63,354 nucleotides of DNA from an uncultured Bacilli bacterium (GTDB lineage: Bacteria > Bacillota_I > Bacilli_A > RF39 > UBA660): the NCBI GenBank assembly GCA_934183165.1, contig CAKPRZ010000007.1, positions 1 to 63,354 of the forward strand, written 5' to 3'. The position numbers and the translations under genes are program-made. How positions within the stretch are numbered: position 1 is the stretch's first letter; each line of letters starts with the position of its first letter. Shown here one piece after another: positions 1 to 8,698 of this stretch. The notes under the pieces were generated by a model. The model searched no databases, was not told the DNA's origin, and worked only from the letters and a program-made list of their open reading frames with translations.

Positions 1-26
1 CCCCCCCCCCGATGCATTTTTTCAAG

Positions 27-54
27 CAAAAAACCAAGTAATAATACTTGGTTT
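27..54 (-). terminator. Rho-independent terminator
   Basis: On the minus strand a 10-bp inverted repeat (positions 31-40 and 45-54, short AT loop) is followed by a run of T (complement of the A run at 28-33). It lies just downstream of the small membrane protein gene ending at 74, so it probably ends that transcript. Confidence 0.75.
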
Positions 55-73
55 ACGTAAATAACTTTTAATT

Positions 74-298
74 TTACTTAATAGGAATTTCAATAGTAAA
101 TTTCTTTTCTATATGTGCATCATCTTTTGACTGATCAACATTACTATTTTGATTATCTATATTTTCTTGTTGTGATGATTCATTATTAGATTTATTTATA
201 CTAAGTTTTCTATAAGTTATATATACTGTTAAAGCAACTATTATCATTAATAATATAATTATGATAGTTACCATTTTTTTGTTTTTTTCTTCAGTCAT
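74..298 (-). CDS. Small single-pass membrane protein
   Basis: This predicted 74-residue protein has a short charged N-terminus (MTEEKNKK), one hydrophobic segment at about residues 7-27, and a Ser/Asn/Gln-rich tail that should lie outside the cell. I chose the ATG at 298 because GGAG lies six bases upstream; the longer frame would need a TTG that overlaps this ribosome binding site. No family is recognised. Its N-terminal anchor resembles that of the next upstream gene (316-1140), with acidic/Lys residues, then an Ile/Val-rich helix, then Tyr-x-x-Tyr/Lys. The two may therefore be paralogous anchors with different exported parts. It is the last gene before a terminator. Confidence 0.6.
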   Translation of the reverse strand: MTEEKNKKMVTIIIILLMIIVALTVYITYRKLSINKSNNESSQQENIDNQNSNVDQSKDDAHIEKKFTIEIPIK

Positions 299-315
299 TA
301 TATTCTCCAAACAAA

Positions 316-1140
316 TTACTTATACTCTTTAGCGTCTTTTAAATTCTTAATACTTTGAACATAGTAATTACCATCACTTTGTTTAGTAAAAGTATATCTG
401 ATTGTATCAAAATAATCACTATAATTACTAAAGCATTCTTCTTTTGAAATGTCACAAGTAGTTTTGATATCTTTTTCACCAATATATAACTTATTATTAG
501 ATATATCATCGTAAGTGTAATATTTTTTATCTATTGTAATGGTATTACTGTCTACTCTTTTCTTTGAAGTAATTACGTCTTTTCTTGGCTCAGATCCACA
601 GCCACAACCTATACTACCATAGTAATTACCATCTTCTTTAACCAATATATATCCTTCACAATCCTTTACTTCAGTTAATGTTGCTACTTTCTTAGATTTA
701 ACTTTAGGATCTACTCCAAAATAATTTTTAAACAAATCTTCATATGTAGCTTTAGAAATAACTGAATATCCCTCTTTTTCATCTTCTTTTATCAGAGAAC
801 TTTTTTCTTGCTTGATAGTACTAGTATCTGTTCTACCTAAAAGTATAAATGCTACATCAAGATCTTTCATAGAATCAACTGAATCAAATAGTTTTGCACT
901 TATTGGACAACCACTATCTACATCATCATTTCCAATATTATATTTTTTTATTAACTTATCAAACAGAGCTGTATCATCAGTATCATTTTTAACATTGCCT
1001 GCATCTTTGTTTTCAATTTTTTCTTCATTATTTTTTTGTTTATAAACCTTGTCATACACAATATAGCTACATAATCCTGTAATTATCAACATCAAAATAA
1101 TTATTACTACAACCATCCCCGTATTCTTTTTTTCTTCCAT
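316..1140 (-). CDS. Membrane-anchored exported protein, unknown function
   Basis: The protein has 274 residues, a single N-terminal membrane helix (about residues 8-30) and a large predicted extracellular part. The start at 1140 has a strong AGGAGG ribosome binding site, and the 16 extra residues of the longer frame have none. The exported part contains several Cys, including a CGCG cluster near the middle and a late pair in CDISKEEC, so disulfides are possible. No known domain is recognised. It follows rbfA after a terminator (1202-1243) and is 17 bases from the small membrane protein gene 74-298. The two probably form one transcript and have similar anchors. Confidence 0.6.
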   Translation of the reverse strand: MEEKKNTGMVVVIIILMLIITGLCSYIVYDKVYKQKNNEEKIENKDAGNVKNDTDDTALFDKLIKKYNIGNDDVDSGCPISAKLFDSVDSMKDLDVAFILLGRTDTSTIKQEKSSLIKEDEKEGYSVISKATYEDLFKNYFGVDPKVKSKKVATLTEVKDCEGYILVKEDGNYYGSIGCGCGSEPRKDVITSKKRVDSNTITIDKKYYTYDDISNNKLYIGEKDIKTTCDISKEECFSNYSDYFDTIRYTFTKQSDGNYYVQSIKNLKDAKEYK

Positions 1141-1201
1141 ATAAATCCTCCTATCTTTAATAAAAGTATATATTAAATTAAATTTCATTTCAAGCCTTTA
1201 A

Positions 1202-1243
1202 AAAAAATCAAATAACACCTAAATAATTATTTGATTTTTTACT
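1202..1243 (-). terminator. Terminator after rbfA
   Basis: A long AT-rich inverted repeat (stem around ATCAAATAA / TTATTTGAT, loop about 10 bases) is followed on the minus strand by a T run. It lies immediately after the rbfA stop and probably ends the rimP-nusA-rnpM-infB-rbfA transcript. Confidence 0.7.
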
Positions 1244-1244
1244 C

Positions 1245-1583
1245 TTATTCTTCGTTGATTTTATCTATTATATCTTCTATATGATTTCCATACTCTATTG
1301 ATTTATCAAAAACAAATGAAAGTTCAGGCGTATGACGAATCTCTACTCTTTGACTTAATTTACCTCTGATAAATGATTTTGCATGATTCAAAGCTTTTAA
1401 AGTTGTATCTTTTTTAGTATCATCAAGTACTGTAAAATAAACTTTAGCATAACTTAAATCATTAGTTATATCACAACCTGTAATTGTTACGAACTTAATA
1501 TCTTCATCTTTTACTTCTTCCATCAAAATATAGCTAATTTCTTTAACAAATAAACTCTCTAATCTTTCTATTTTTATATTCAT
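1245..1583 (-). CDS. rbfA: Ribosome-binding factor A
   Basis: This 112-residue protein matches the usual length of RbfA, a single KH-like domain protein that binds the 30S subunit and helps mature 16S rRNA. The family pattern is visible: an N-terminal helix leading to EISYILMEEVKD, the strand VTITGCDITNDLSYAKVYF, and the C-terminal LRHTPEL-like block, here RHTPELSFVFDKS. The ATG has AAGGAT upstream. It follows infB by 11 bases as the last gene of the rimP operon and is followed by a terminator. truB, often next in Bacillota, is not here. Confidence 0.93.
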   Translation of the reverse strand: MNIKIERLESLFVKEISYILMEEVKDEDIKFVTITGCDITNDLSYAKVYFTVLDDTKKDTTLKALNHAKSFIRGKLSQRVEIRHTPELSFVFDKSIEYGNHIEDIIDKINEE

Positions 1584-1594
1584 AATAACATCCT

Positions 1595-3724
1595 TTATCT
1601 TTTAACTTCATTTAAATCATAAGTTTCAATAATATCGTTTTCCTTAATATCTTGATAATTTTCTAAAGTAATACCACAATCCATGTCTTTCTTTACTTCT
1701 TTAACTTGATCTTTTTCTCTTTGAACTGATTTAATACTTCCTGTATATAAAACTATACCGTCACGAATTAATCTAGCTTTTGATCCATTTTTTATAACAC
1801 CATCAGTTACATGTGATCCAGCTATATTACCAACTTTTGAAAATTTAAAGATTTGTCTTATTTCAGCATGTCCAGTAACAACTTCTTCATAAATTGGTTC
1901 AAGTAATCCTTTCATAGAGTTTTCTAAATCTTCGATCATTTTATAAATAATATCATAAAGTTTTATTTCAACATTATATTCTTTAGCAAAGTCAATTGTC
2001 TTATTGCTTGGTCTTACATTAAATCCAATTACAATTGCTTTAGAAGCATTAGCTAAAACAATATCACTTTCTGTGATTGTTCCAACTCCACCTCTAATAA
2101 CATTTATTTTAACACCTTCTACATCAATTTTATTAAGGCTTTGCTTAATTGCTTCTAAACTACCATTAACATCTGTTTTTAAGACAACAGCAATTTCTTT
2201 TGCTCCATCTTTGATAGCTCCAAACAAATCTTCTAAACTCATACCACTTCTATTGGTATCTTGTTCACGTGATCTATTTCTTCTTTGAAGTGCGATATTT
2301 TTAGCTTGCTTTTCTGTTTCGAATGCCATAAATTTATCACCAGCTGCTGGAGTTGAATCTAATCCAGTTACTTCTACTGGCATAGATGGTAAAGCCTCAA
2401 CTATATCAATTCCTTTATCATTTTTCAAAGTTCTTACTTTACCAAAGCTATTTCCAACAACAATAGGATCTCCTAATCTCAAAGTACCATTTTGTACAAG
2501 TAATGATACTACTGTTCCTACGTGTTTATCAAGCCTTGCTTCAATTACTGTACCAGCTGCATATCTTTTTGGATTAGCTTTTAACTCATTCATTTCACTA
2601 ACTAATAAAATGTTTTCAAGCAATGCATCTATTCCTTCACCTGTTTTTGCAGAAATTCTATTAACTAAAACATCTCCACCCCATTCTTCTGGAGTTAAAT
2701 TGTTTTCTGCAAGTTCCGTTAAAACTTTATCGACATTAGCATCTGGTAAATCAATTTTGTTAACTGCAACTATAATAGGAACTTTTGCAGCCTTTGCATG
2801 ATCAATTGCTTCTTTAGTTTGTGGCATTACACCATCATTAGCCGCAACTATTATAACAACAATGTCTGTAACACTTGCTCCTCTAGCACGCATTTCAGTA
2901 AAAGCTTCATGGCCTGGAGTATCAATAAATGTTATTTTTTTACCATTTAACTCTACTTGATAAGCTCCAATTGCCTGTGTAATTCCTCCTGCTTCTCCAC
3001 TTACAACATCAGTTTGTCTAATAGCATCTAAAAGAGAAGTTTTTCCATGATCTACGTGTCCCATAATTGTTACAACAGGAGGTCTTTCAACTAAATCATC
3101 ACCATCTTCAACTAAGTCATAATTTTCAAAATTACTAATATCTACATTTTCTTCCGCTTTCAAAACTTTATTATAATCAATAACTAAAAGTTCAGCCATA
3201 TCATAACTTAGAGAATAGTTAACATTTGCCATAACTCCAAGTTTCATTAATTTTTTTATAAGTTCTAAAGAACTAGTGTTTAATTCTTCTGCAAGTTCAG
3301 TTACTGTCATATTATTTTTGTAAACGATAATATTATCATCTTTATTTTCATTAGATTGTAACTTTTCACGATGTTTATACATCTCTTTACGCATAGATTT
3401 AAAATTATTTTTACTATTTTCAATTCTAACTGCTTTATTTTTTACTTTTTCTTTACGTTTGTCTTGATCAATATCGATTTTAGCGTCATCAATAATTTTT
3501 TCTACTTTTTCATCTAATTCATAATCATATTCAAACATATTATCTTCATTGCTTGAATCTGTATCCGTTTCCTCATTTTGTCTGATTTCATTATCAAGCA
3601 AAGTAATATCATCGTCAGTTAAAATAGAATTCTCATCTTCATAACTAATTCCTAACTTATTACAAAGCTCCATGATTTCTTCTTTTGTTTTATTCATGTC
3701 TACACTATATTCTAAAATATTCAT
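1595..3724 (-). CDS. infB: Translation initiation factor IF-2
   Basis: IF-2 is the GTPase that places initiator fMet-tRNA on the 30S subunit and promotes subunit joining. This copy has 709 residues. An acidic, poorly conserved N-terminal part is followed by an IF2_N domain (about 135-185, VTELAEELNTSS). The G domain shows GHVDHGKT (G1, near 222), DTPGHEAF (G3) and NKID (G4), followed by the beta-barrel domains and the C-terminal fMet-tRNA-binding domain. The ATG at 3724 has AAAGGAGG. It lies 17 bases after rnpM; the ylxQ (L7Ae-like) gene that often sits between them is missing. Confidence 0.97.
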   Translation of the reverse strand: MNILEYSVDMNKTKEEIMELCNKLGISYEDENSILTDDDITLLDNEIRQNEETDTDSSNEDNMFEYDYELDEKVEKIIDDAKIDIDQDKRKEKVKNKAVRIENSKNNFKSMRKEMYKHREKLQSNENKDDNIIVYKNNMTVTELAEELNTSSLELIKKLMKLGVMANVNYSLSYDMAELLVIDYNKVLKAEENVDISNFENYDLVEDGDDLVERPPVVTIMGHVDHGKTSLLDAIRQTDVVSGEAGGITQAIGAYQVELNGKKITFIDTPGHEAFTEMRARGASVTDIVVIIVAANDGVMPQTKEAIDHAKAAKVPIIVAVNKIDLPDANVDKVLTELAENNLTPEEWGGDVLVNRISAKTGEGIDALLENILLVSEMNELKANPKRYAAGTVIEARLDKHVGTVVSLLVQNGTLRLGDPIVVGNSFGKVRTLKNDKGIDIVEALPSMPVEVTGLDSTPAAGDKFMAFETEKQAKNIALQRRNRSREQDTNRSGMSLEDLFGAIKDGAKEIAVVLKTDVNGSLEAIKQSLNKIDVEGVKINVIRGGVGTITESDIVLANASKAIVIGFNVRPSNKTIDFAKEYNVEIKLYDIIYKMIEDLENSMKGLLEPIYEEVVTGHAEIRQIFKFSKVGNIAGSHVTDGVIKNGSKARLIRDGIVLYTGSIKSVQREKDQVKEVKKDMDCGITLENYQDIKENDIIETYDLNEVKR

Positions 3725-3741
3725 CTAAACACCCTCCTTTA

Positions 3742-4011
3742 CTATTTATTAATATTAATTATATTTATTAAATCCTCATATATTCCATCTGGTATAACAA
3801 CACCTAAGTGATTTTCAAGTTGCTTATTTAATCTTGCTTTATTTATTGTTTCTATATCTTTTTTTATATAAGCACCTCTACCATTTGCTTTACCACTAGG
3901 GTCTATAATAACTGCCCCTTCTGGAGTTCTTACTATTCTTATTAATTCTTGTTTTGGTAATTTTTCTCTTGTAATTATACAAGTTCTAAGTGGAATTTTT
4001 TTTACTTTCAT
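3742..4011 (-). CDS. rnpM: YlxR/RnpM family RNA-binding protein
   Basis: At 89 residues this matches the YlxR family, recently linked in Bacillus to modulation of RNase P. The family signatures RTCIITREKLPKQELIRIV and GRGAYI are present. The gene is in the conserved place between nusA and infB, with a TAAGGAGG site just before the ATG and 9 bases after nusA. Assignment rests on motif and position; the RNase P role is family knowledge, not visible here. Confidence 0.92.
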   Translation of the reverse strand: MKVKKIPLRTCIITREKLPKQELIRIVRTPEGAVIIDPSGKANGRGAYIKKDIETINKARLNKQLENHLGVVIPDGIYEDLINIININK

Positions 4012-4020
4012 AACTCCTCC

Positions 4021-5115
4021 TTAATCTTTAAAGTTAATACCCATTTCCTTTGCTTGTTCATTATTTTTAATATCTATTTTATAATGAGTAAGTTTAGAAG
4101 CCAAACGTGCATTAAGACCTTTTTTACCTATTGCAAGTGAGAAATTATCTCCATCTGCTACTACTATAGCTTCTTGTTTTTTAGGGTCTGTTATTATTAC
4201 ATGTAAATCTTTAGCTGGTGATAAGGCATTAGCAATGAATGTAGCTGGATCTTTATCATATTTTACAACATCTATTTTTTCCCCATGTACTTCATTTAAA
4301 ATCTTAGCAATTCTTGAGCCTTTTTCTCCTATACAAGAACCAATTGGATCAATATTTGAGTATTCTGAATAAACAGCAACTTTACTTCTAACTCCAGCTT
4401 CTCTTGCAACACTATATAGCATAATTGTTCCATCAGAAAGTTCTGGAATTTCTAATTCAAACAATCTTTTTAAGAAGCCATAATGAGTTCTTGATAACAA
4501 GATAAATAAACCACCTTTACCACTATTATCAACTTTTGATACATAAACTTTAATTTGTTTACCCATTTCAATTTTCTCACCAGGAATGCATTCTTTTTTT
4601 GGCAAGATACCATTTATTCTTCCAATATCTATGAAATAATTATCAACATCTTCTAATGCTACTGTACCAACAAGTAACTCATCTTGTTTATCACCAAATT
4701 CACCCATTATAGCATTTCTCTCAGCTTCACGCATTTTTTGAATAATTACTTGTTTGGCTGTTGATGCTGCTACACGTCCAAAATCTTTTGGTGTTACTTC
4801 AGTATCAATAGTATCACCAACATTTAATGTTTTATTTATTTTTCTAGCTTCTGTTAAACTTATTTCAGTATCTAAATCAATACCATCAGATTCTTCATCA
4901 AATTCTTTTTCATCAGGTACTACTGTCAAATAAGAATATACTTTTATATCTCCAGTTTTCCTATCAATAAAAATTTTAGAATTTGTTAGTGAATCGAAAT
5001 TTTTCTTATATGCTGTAGCAAGTGCTAACTCCATAGCTTCAAATACTAATTCACGGTCAATATTTTTTTCTTTAACGATGTTATCTACTGCTTTTATGAA
5101 CTCTTTACTATTCAT
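4021..5115 (-). CDS. nusA: Transcription termination/antitermination factor NusA
   Basis: NusA binds RNA polymerase and nascent RNA and controls pausing, termination and antitermination. The 364-residue product has the N-terminal polymerase-binding domain, an S1 domain (about 135-200) and two KH domains with GSCIGEKGSRI and a second GKKG loop (GKKGLNARLAS). That is the usual short Gram-positive form without C-terminal acidic repeats. I start it at 5115, where GGGAG is nine bases upstream; the ATG nine bases earlier lies directly on that site. The start overlaps the end of rimP by 8 bases (ATGAATAG), implying translational coupling. Confidence 0.95.
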   Translation of the reverse strand: MNSKEFIKAVDNIVKEKNIDRELVFEAMELALATAYKKNFDSLTNSKIFIDRKTGDIKVYSYLTVVPDEKEFDEESDGIDLDTEISLTEARKINKTLNVGDTIDTEVTPKDFGRVAASTAKQVIIQKMREAERNAIMGEFGDKQDELLVGTVALEDVDNYFIDIGRINGILPKKECIPGEKIEMGKQIKVYVSKVDNSGKGGLFILLSRTHYGFLKRLFELEIPELSDGTIMLYSVAREAGVRSKVAVYSEYSNIDPIGSCIGEKGSRIAKILNEVHGEKIDVVKYDKDPATFIANALSPAKDLHVIITDPKKQEAIVVADGDNFSLAIGKKGLNARLASKLTHYKIDIKNNEQAKEMGINFKD

Positions 5116-5365
5116 AGTTATCATCTCCCTTACTTTTTGCATAGATATCTAGCATATATTTATCATCCATAATATCAATTTTATCTAATAATGGACTAAT
5201 AATTCTAGTTGCTTGCACAACTTTACTAAGAGGCATTATTTCTTTACTATCTAAAACGATATGCAAATAATTGATACTTCCTTCTTTTGAGGAATAAACT
5301 TCATCAATCCAAATATCAAGATCATTTAGTTTATCACCTACTACCTCAATAATTTTTTCTTTCAT
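5108..5365 (-). CDS. rimP: Short RimP-like ribosome maturation factor (N-terminal domain only)
   Basis: The gene is in the RimP position ahead of nusA and its 85 residues match the RimP N-terminal domain: a region ending in LHIVLDSKE, then ISPLLDKID and YMLDIYA in place of the usual YxLEVSSPG. RimP proteins normally have about 150 residues with a C-terminal SH3-like domain that is absent here; the stop lies inside the nusA start. The frame shows no decay and has a good AAGGAGATATGA site, so this looks like a reduced but functional gene rather than a pseudogene. Identity is partly from context. Confidence 0.75.
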   Translation of the reverse strand: MKEKIIEVVGDKLNDLDIWIDEVYSSKEGSINYLHIVLDSKEIMPLSKVVQATRIISPLLDKIDIMDDKYMLDIYAKSKGDDNYE

Positions 5366-5387
5366 TCATATCTCCTTATAAATATAA

Positions 5388-5411
5388 AGAGCAGGACCTA
5401 AGTCCCACTCT
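5388..5411 (-). promoter_or_regulatory. rimP leader hairpin (possible attenuator)
   Basis: A 10-bp stem (AGAGTGGGAC with GTCCTGCTCT, one G-U pair, 4-base loop) lies in the 5' leader between the operon promoter at 5426-5453 and the rimP start. It is followed by a weak T-rich stretch (TTTATATTT). It could be an attenuator for the nusA operon, or the weak terminator of the upstream aminopeptidase gene. Confidence 0.55.
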
Positions 5412-5425
5412 TCGTTGTCAGATAT

Positions 5426-5453
5426 ATTATAACATATATTTCATATTTATCAA
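5426..5453 (-). promoter_or_regulatory. Housekeeping promoter of the rimP-nusA-infB operon
   Basis: On the minus strand TTGATA and TATAAT are separated by 16 bases. The predicted start is near 5419, which places the hairpin at 5388-5411 in the leader RNA. Confidence 0.7.
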
Positions 5454-5461
5454 TAATTATT

Positions 5462-6760
5462 TTATTTTATAATCTTTATTTTATTTTTTTGCTTATTAAT
5501 AGTAGAATTATAAAATTCCAAAATTGCTTTATACATATACAAAGAATCCTTGGAACCAATTGTTTCATTAGCAGAATGCATAGCAAGTTGAGAAATACCA
5601 ATATCTACAGAGTCAACACCAACATGACTTTGACTAATTCCACCAAGTGTTGCACCACATATCATATCTGCTCTACAAGTAAAGTCTTGATAAGGAATCT
5701 CTGCATTAGTACAAATTTCTTTAAATAATGAAGATGAAATAGCATCAGTAGTGTAATTAACATGTCTTTTAATAACTATCCCATTATTTAGTTCTACTTT
5801 ATTTGTTAAATCAGATTTCATGGATGCATTAGGATGTATTGCATGAGCATTATCAGCACTTACTACAAAAGAATTACAAAGTGCAGGTATTAATTCAATA
5901 CTAGATGCATGAGAAATTCTAGTTAAAGTATCTATTAAAAAAGTAGAATCAGCCCCATCTTTAGTTAAACTACCTATCTCTTCACTATTAAAGCACACAA
6001 ATACATTAATAGATTTTTCATTGTTTGACTCAATAAAACTTTTAAATGACGGATAAAGTGATGATAAGTCATCAAGCCTTGGTGCTAGTATAAATTCATC
6101 ATTTAATCCTACGTATTTGGCATTATCTCTATTATAAAGATATAAATCATAATCACACATTCTATCTATATCTTTTCCTTTTTTTATTAATTCATCCTTT
6201 ATAATATCTTCTAAAGTTTTATCACTATTTAATGATACAACTGGTAACATATCAATTTGATGATTTAATTTATTACTTTCATTAACACCTCTATTAATAT
6301 GAATAGCTTGACTAGGTATAACAAGTAAGTCTTTTGGTATATTAACGAATTGTTTTTCATATACATTGTTTTTAACAGTAATAACTCTTCCCGCTAATGA
6401 TAATGGTCTATCTAACCAGCTATAATTTATCATACCACCATAACCATTAATGTTAAGTTTCATGTAATTGTTTTCAAATATACTAGCATTGGGTTTGATA
6501 GAAAAACTTGGAGAATCAGAATGAACAGTAACTATATTAAAGCCAATATTAGCTCTTACTTCAGCCATTTTAAATGCTATTAAAGATGCATCCCCTCTTG
6601 TAACAAAATACTTGCCATTATTATCTAATTTATTCCAGATTTCATTTTCATAAAGCTCAACAAAGCCATTGCTTAAAAGTTCTTCTTTTAAATTATTAAC
6701 GCAATAATAAGCATTTGGTGTATTATCAATAAATTTCATTAAATTTGTATTAATATCCAT
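5462..6760 (-). CDS. apeB: M18 family aminopeptidase
   Basis: This 432-residue protein is a zinc-dependent M18 aminopeptidase (aspartyl aminopeptidase/ApeB family), a cytosolic exopeptidase. Visible family blocks are VTVHSDSPSFSIKPNA (metal-ligand His-x-Asp-Ser-Pro), LAPRLDDLSSLYPSF, CFNSEEIGS with the catalytic Glu pair, and VSADNAHAIHPN. Length is normal. The ATG has GTAGGAGA upstream. It follows an uncharacterised gene (6783-7685) by 22 bases in the same transcript. Confidence 0.93.
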   Translation of the reverse strand: MDINTNLMKFIDNTPNAYYCVNNLKEELLSNGFVELYENEIWNKLDNNGKYFVTRGDASLIAFKMAEVRANIGFNIVTVHSDSPSFSIKPNASIFENNYMKLNINGYGGMINYSWLDRPLSLAGRVITVKNNVYEKQFVNIPKDLLVIPSQAIHINRGVNESNKLNHQIDMLPVVSLNSDKTLEDIIKDELIKKGKDIDRMCDYDLYLYNRDNAKYVGLNDEFILAPRLDDLSSLYPSFKSFIESNNEKSINVFVCFNSEEIGSLTKDGADSTFLIDTLTRISHASSIELIPALCNSFVVSADNAHAIHPNASMKSDLTNKVELNNGIVIKRHVNYTTDAISSSLFKEICTNAEIPYQDFTCRADMICGATLGGISQSHVGVDSVDIGISQLAMHSANETIGSKDSLYMYKAILEFYNSTINKQKNKIKIIK

Positions 6761-6782
6761 ATAATCTATCTCCTACTAACTT

Positions 6783-7685
6783 TTATTTTGTTTTAACAAC
6801 ACCATAAGTATCTTCATTGTATAAATCAATATAATTGTCAATAGAAGTTGAAATTATGTTTCTTTTATTTTCACTAGCATTTGGTTGTAAAGTCATTAAT
6901 TCTTCGAAAACTTTATCATGAACAGTCATATCATTTAATCCTTCATTCATCCATTTATTAACACATAATCTTATTAAAAAATTATTAACTGTTTTTGAAC
7001 AGGATTCAATAACTTTAGGTTTTACTTTTTTTCTTTCTAGCTCTTCTGAAATAGAATCTAGAGATGTTAAAAATTCATATGTTTTATCTGAGTCAACACC
7101 CATCTCCCACATTAATCCTTCTAGACTTGCATTTAAATATAATGATTGCATTATTTCTTCACCAATAATGTCTTCAACTACTTTAGCGACACCAACCTCA
7201 TACATAAAATCTTTATTGCTTTCATCATTCGAAAAATATTTCCTAGAAAGATATTCAGTGTATCCTTTATTTAACCCTTGTCCTATTTTTTTATTTTTAT
7301 TATTAATTTGTGAAAATCCACTAAAAGTATAATTATCATTTGAAAAATCCACATACGTAGAAGCAGCTTGAAAAAATGCATTATAAATTTCATTATAATT
7401 ATCTTTTAAAACAACAACACTGTTTTGATTAGAATCATAATATCCTGCTTTTTTATTATCATTATCTTCCCAAATTATATTTAAATTTGAAAAGTTATTA
7501 CACAAAATAGTAAAATCTTCTTCGTTAAAGTTCTGCTTTACTGTTTTTAAGAAATGAATAATAATTTTTCCTTCTTCTCTTTCTAAAATTTTTTCATCAT
7601 TTATACCATTAACATCTAATATCATCATATTAGAATTTAATAATACTGATTTTATATCTTCTAATTTAATTTTTTTCGTTAACAT
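6783..7685 (-). CDS. Uncharacterised soluble protein
   Basis: I do not recognise a family for this 300-residue, acidic and Asn-rich protein. It has no signal peptide or membrane segment. The phrase QGLNKGYTEYLSRKYF near the middle recalls a 'GLNEGYTE' motif I associate with putative zinc peptidases of Gram-positive bacteria, but no HExxH is present. I start at the ATG 7685, with AAGGTG six bases upstream, rather than at the GTG inside that site. It has its own promoter at 7705-7734 and is co-transcribed with apeB. Confidence 0.6.
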   Translation of the reverse strand: MLTKKIKLEDIKSVLLNSNMMILDVNGINDEKILEREEGKIIIHFLKTVKQNFNEEDFTILCNNFSNLNIIWEDNDNKKAGYYDSNQNSVVVLKDNYNEIYNAFFQAASTYVDFSNDNYTFSGFSQINNKNKKIGQGLNKGYTEYLSRKYFSNDESNKDFMYEVGVAKVVEDIIGEEIMQSLYLNASLEGLMWEMGVDSDKTYEFLTSLDSISEELERKKVKPKVIESCSKTVNNFLIRLCVNKWMNEGLNDMTVHDKVFEELMTLQPNASENKRNIISTSIDNYIDLYNEDTYGVVKTK

Positions 7686-7704
7686 TACAATCACCTTGCC
7701 CTGT

Positions 7705-7734
7705 ATTCTAACACAAGAAAATATAATAAAGCAA
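7705..7734 (-). promoter_or_regulatory. Promoter of the 6783-7685/apeB transcript
   Basis: TTGCTT and TAGAAT are separated by 18 bases on the minus strand, with a TGT extension just before the -10 element. The start codon at 7685 is about 20 bases downstream. Confidence 0.6.
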
Positions 7735-7741
7735 GTTTAAT

Positions 7742-7774
7742 TAAAAAACATTTAATTGTTGTTAATTAAATGCT
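7742..7774 (-). terminator. Terminator after HD hydrolase gene
   Basis: A 10-bp stem (GCATTTAATT with AATTAAATGT, 6-base loop) is followed on the minus strand by six T. It lies just after the stop at 7789. Confidence 0.75.
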
Positions 7775-7788
7775 TTTTACTTTAGTTA

Positions 7789-8448
7789 CTATTTTTGTAG
7801 ACTTTTTTCTTTTTTACTATTTATTATTTCCAATTCTGCCTCTATAAATTTATCTTTATTCTCTAATATTTCTTGAATTTCATTTAAATAATCCAAATAC
7901 TTCTTATCCTTAAAATACATTTTGGCATATCCACTTTTTCCGTATTTACTAGATAATTTTTTATATGAATAATTTATCACTTCTATGGTAGTAGGATTTT
8001 CATGCTTATGTTTATCTTTTTGAAAAGCAATTGATCTTTCAAGCATATTTCTAACAGATATTTCTCTATCCGCAGATGATACTATTTTACCATAAATACT
8101 CCTTGCTTCATATTCTAAAGAAGCTCTATGATCAACTATCGCATCCGCAATAACAGAAATTTGTTCATCATTAAAGAATTTCTTCATATCTTGATTATTC
8201 ATAAACATTTGACTGGATACTTCTTCATGCTCATCTGGATTAGTTTTATAGCCAATATCGTGAAAAGCCGCAATTACATAAACCATATTCAAATCAACAT
8301 CAAGTTTAAATTCTTTAACTAATTCAAAACTCCTATTTATAACAAAATTAATATGATCAATTCCATGTCCACCAATATTATTATCATAAAGTGGTAATAT
8401 ATTATTTTCGATATACTTTTTTAATTCAATATCTATTATAGAATACAT
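7789..8448 (-). CDS. HD-domain phosphohydrolase
   Basis: This 219-residue protein has an HD metal-binding fold of the YedJ/RelA-SpoT-like hydrolase type. The motifs are HGIDHINFV near the N-terminus, FHDIGYKT (the His-Asp pair), HEE and IVDHRAS. Such proteins hydrolyse phosphate from nucleotides, but the substrate cannot be told from sequence. The start at 8448 uses AGGTGA upstream; the earlier GTG lies inside that site. The C-terminal 50 residues are charged helices. It follows a 67-residue unknown gene and ends in a terminator. Confidence 0.85.
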   Translation of the reverse strand: MYSIIDIELKKYIENNILPLYDNNIGGHGIDHINFVINRSFELVKEFKLDVDLNMVYVIAAFHDIGYKTNPDEHEEVSSQMFMNNQDMKKFFNDEQISVIADAIVDHRASLEYEARSIYGKIVSSADREISVRNMLERSIAFQKDKHKHENPTTIEVINYSYKKLSSKYGKSGYAKMYFKDKKYLDYLNEIQEILENKDKFIEAELEIINSKKEKSLQK

Positions 8449-8482
8449 AACCTTCACCTACAAAAATTATAGCATATTTAAT

Positions 8483-8686
8483 TTATATTTTATTAAAAAT
8501 CACTATTTTTTCTTTTAATTTAATTTTACTAACACGATATCCATATTTTTCCAATTCTTTTTTATATGTCAAAAGCGAATGATCTATTTCAAACTTCAAA
8601 ATATCTTTTATATTATCAAAAGAAAGTTCATAATTATCTTTATTATTATCTTTTATATATTTCCATAATGGCTCATACTTACTCAT
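8483..8686 (-). CDS. Small uncharacterised protein
   Basis: The 67-residue protein begins MSKYEPLWKYIKDN, a start typical of small soluble Bacillota proteins, and ends in a Lys-rich strand (VSKIKLKEKIVIF). No membrane segment or known motif is visible. The ribosome binding site TAGGAGAAATACGCA before the ATG is good. It lies 34 bases upstream of the HD hydrolase gene on the same strand, and the tail of a degraded frame (8699-8812) runs into its ribosome binding site. Confidence 0.6.
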   Translation of the reverse strand: MSKYEPLWKYIKDNNKDNYELSFDNIKDILKFEIDHSLLTYKKELEKYGYRVSKIKLKEKIVIFNKI

Positions 8687-8698
8687 TGCGTATTTCTC

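Noticed and set aside
1..10. Run of ten C at the window start
   Set aside because: Very unlike this AT-rich genome and at the extreme end, so most likely a sequencing or assembly artefact.
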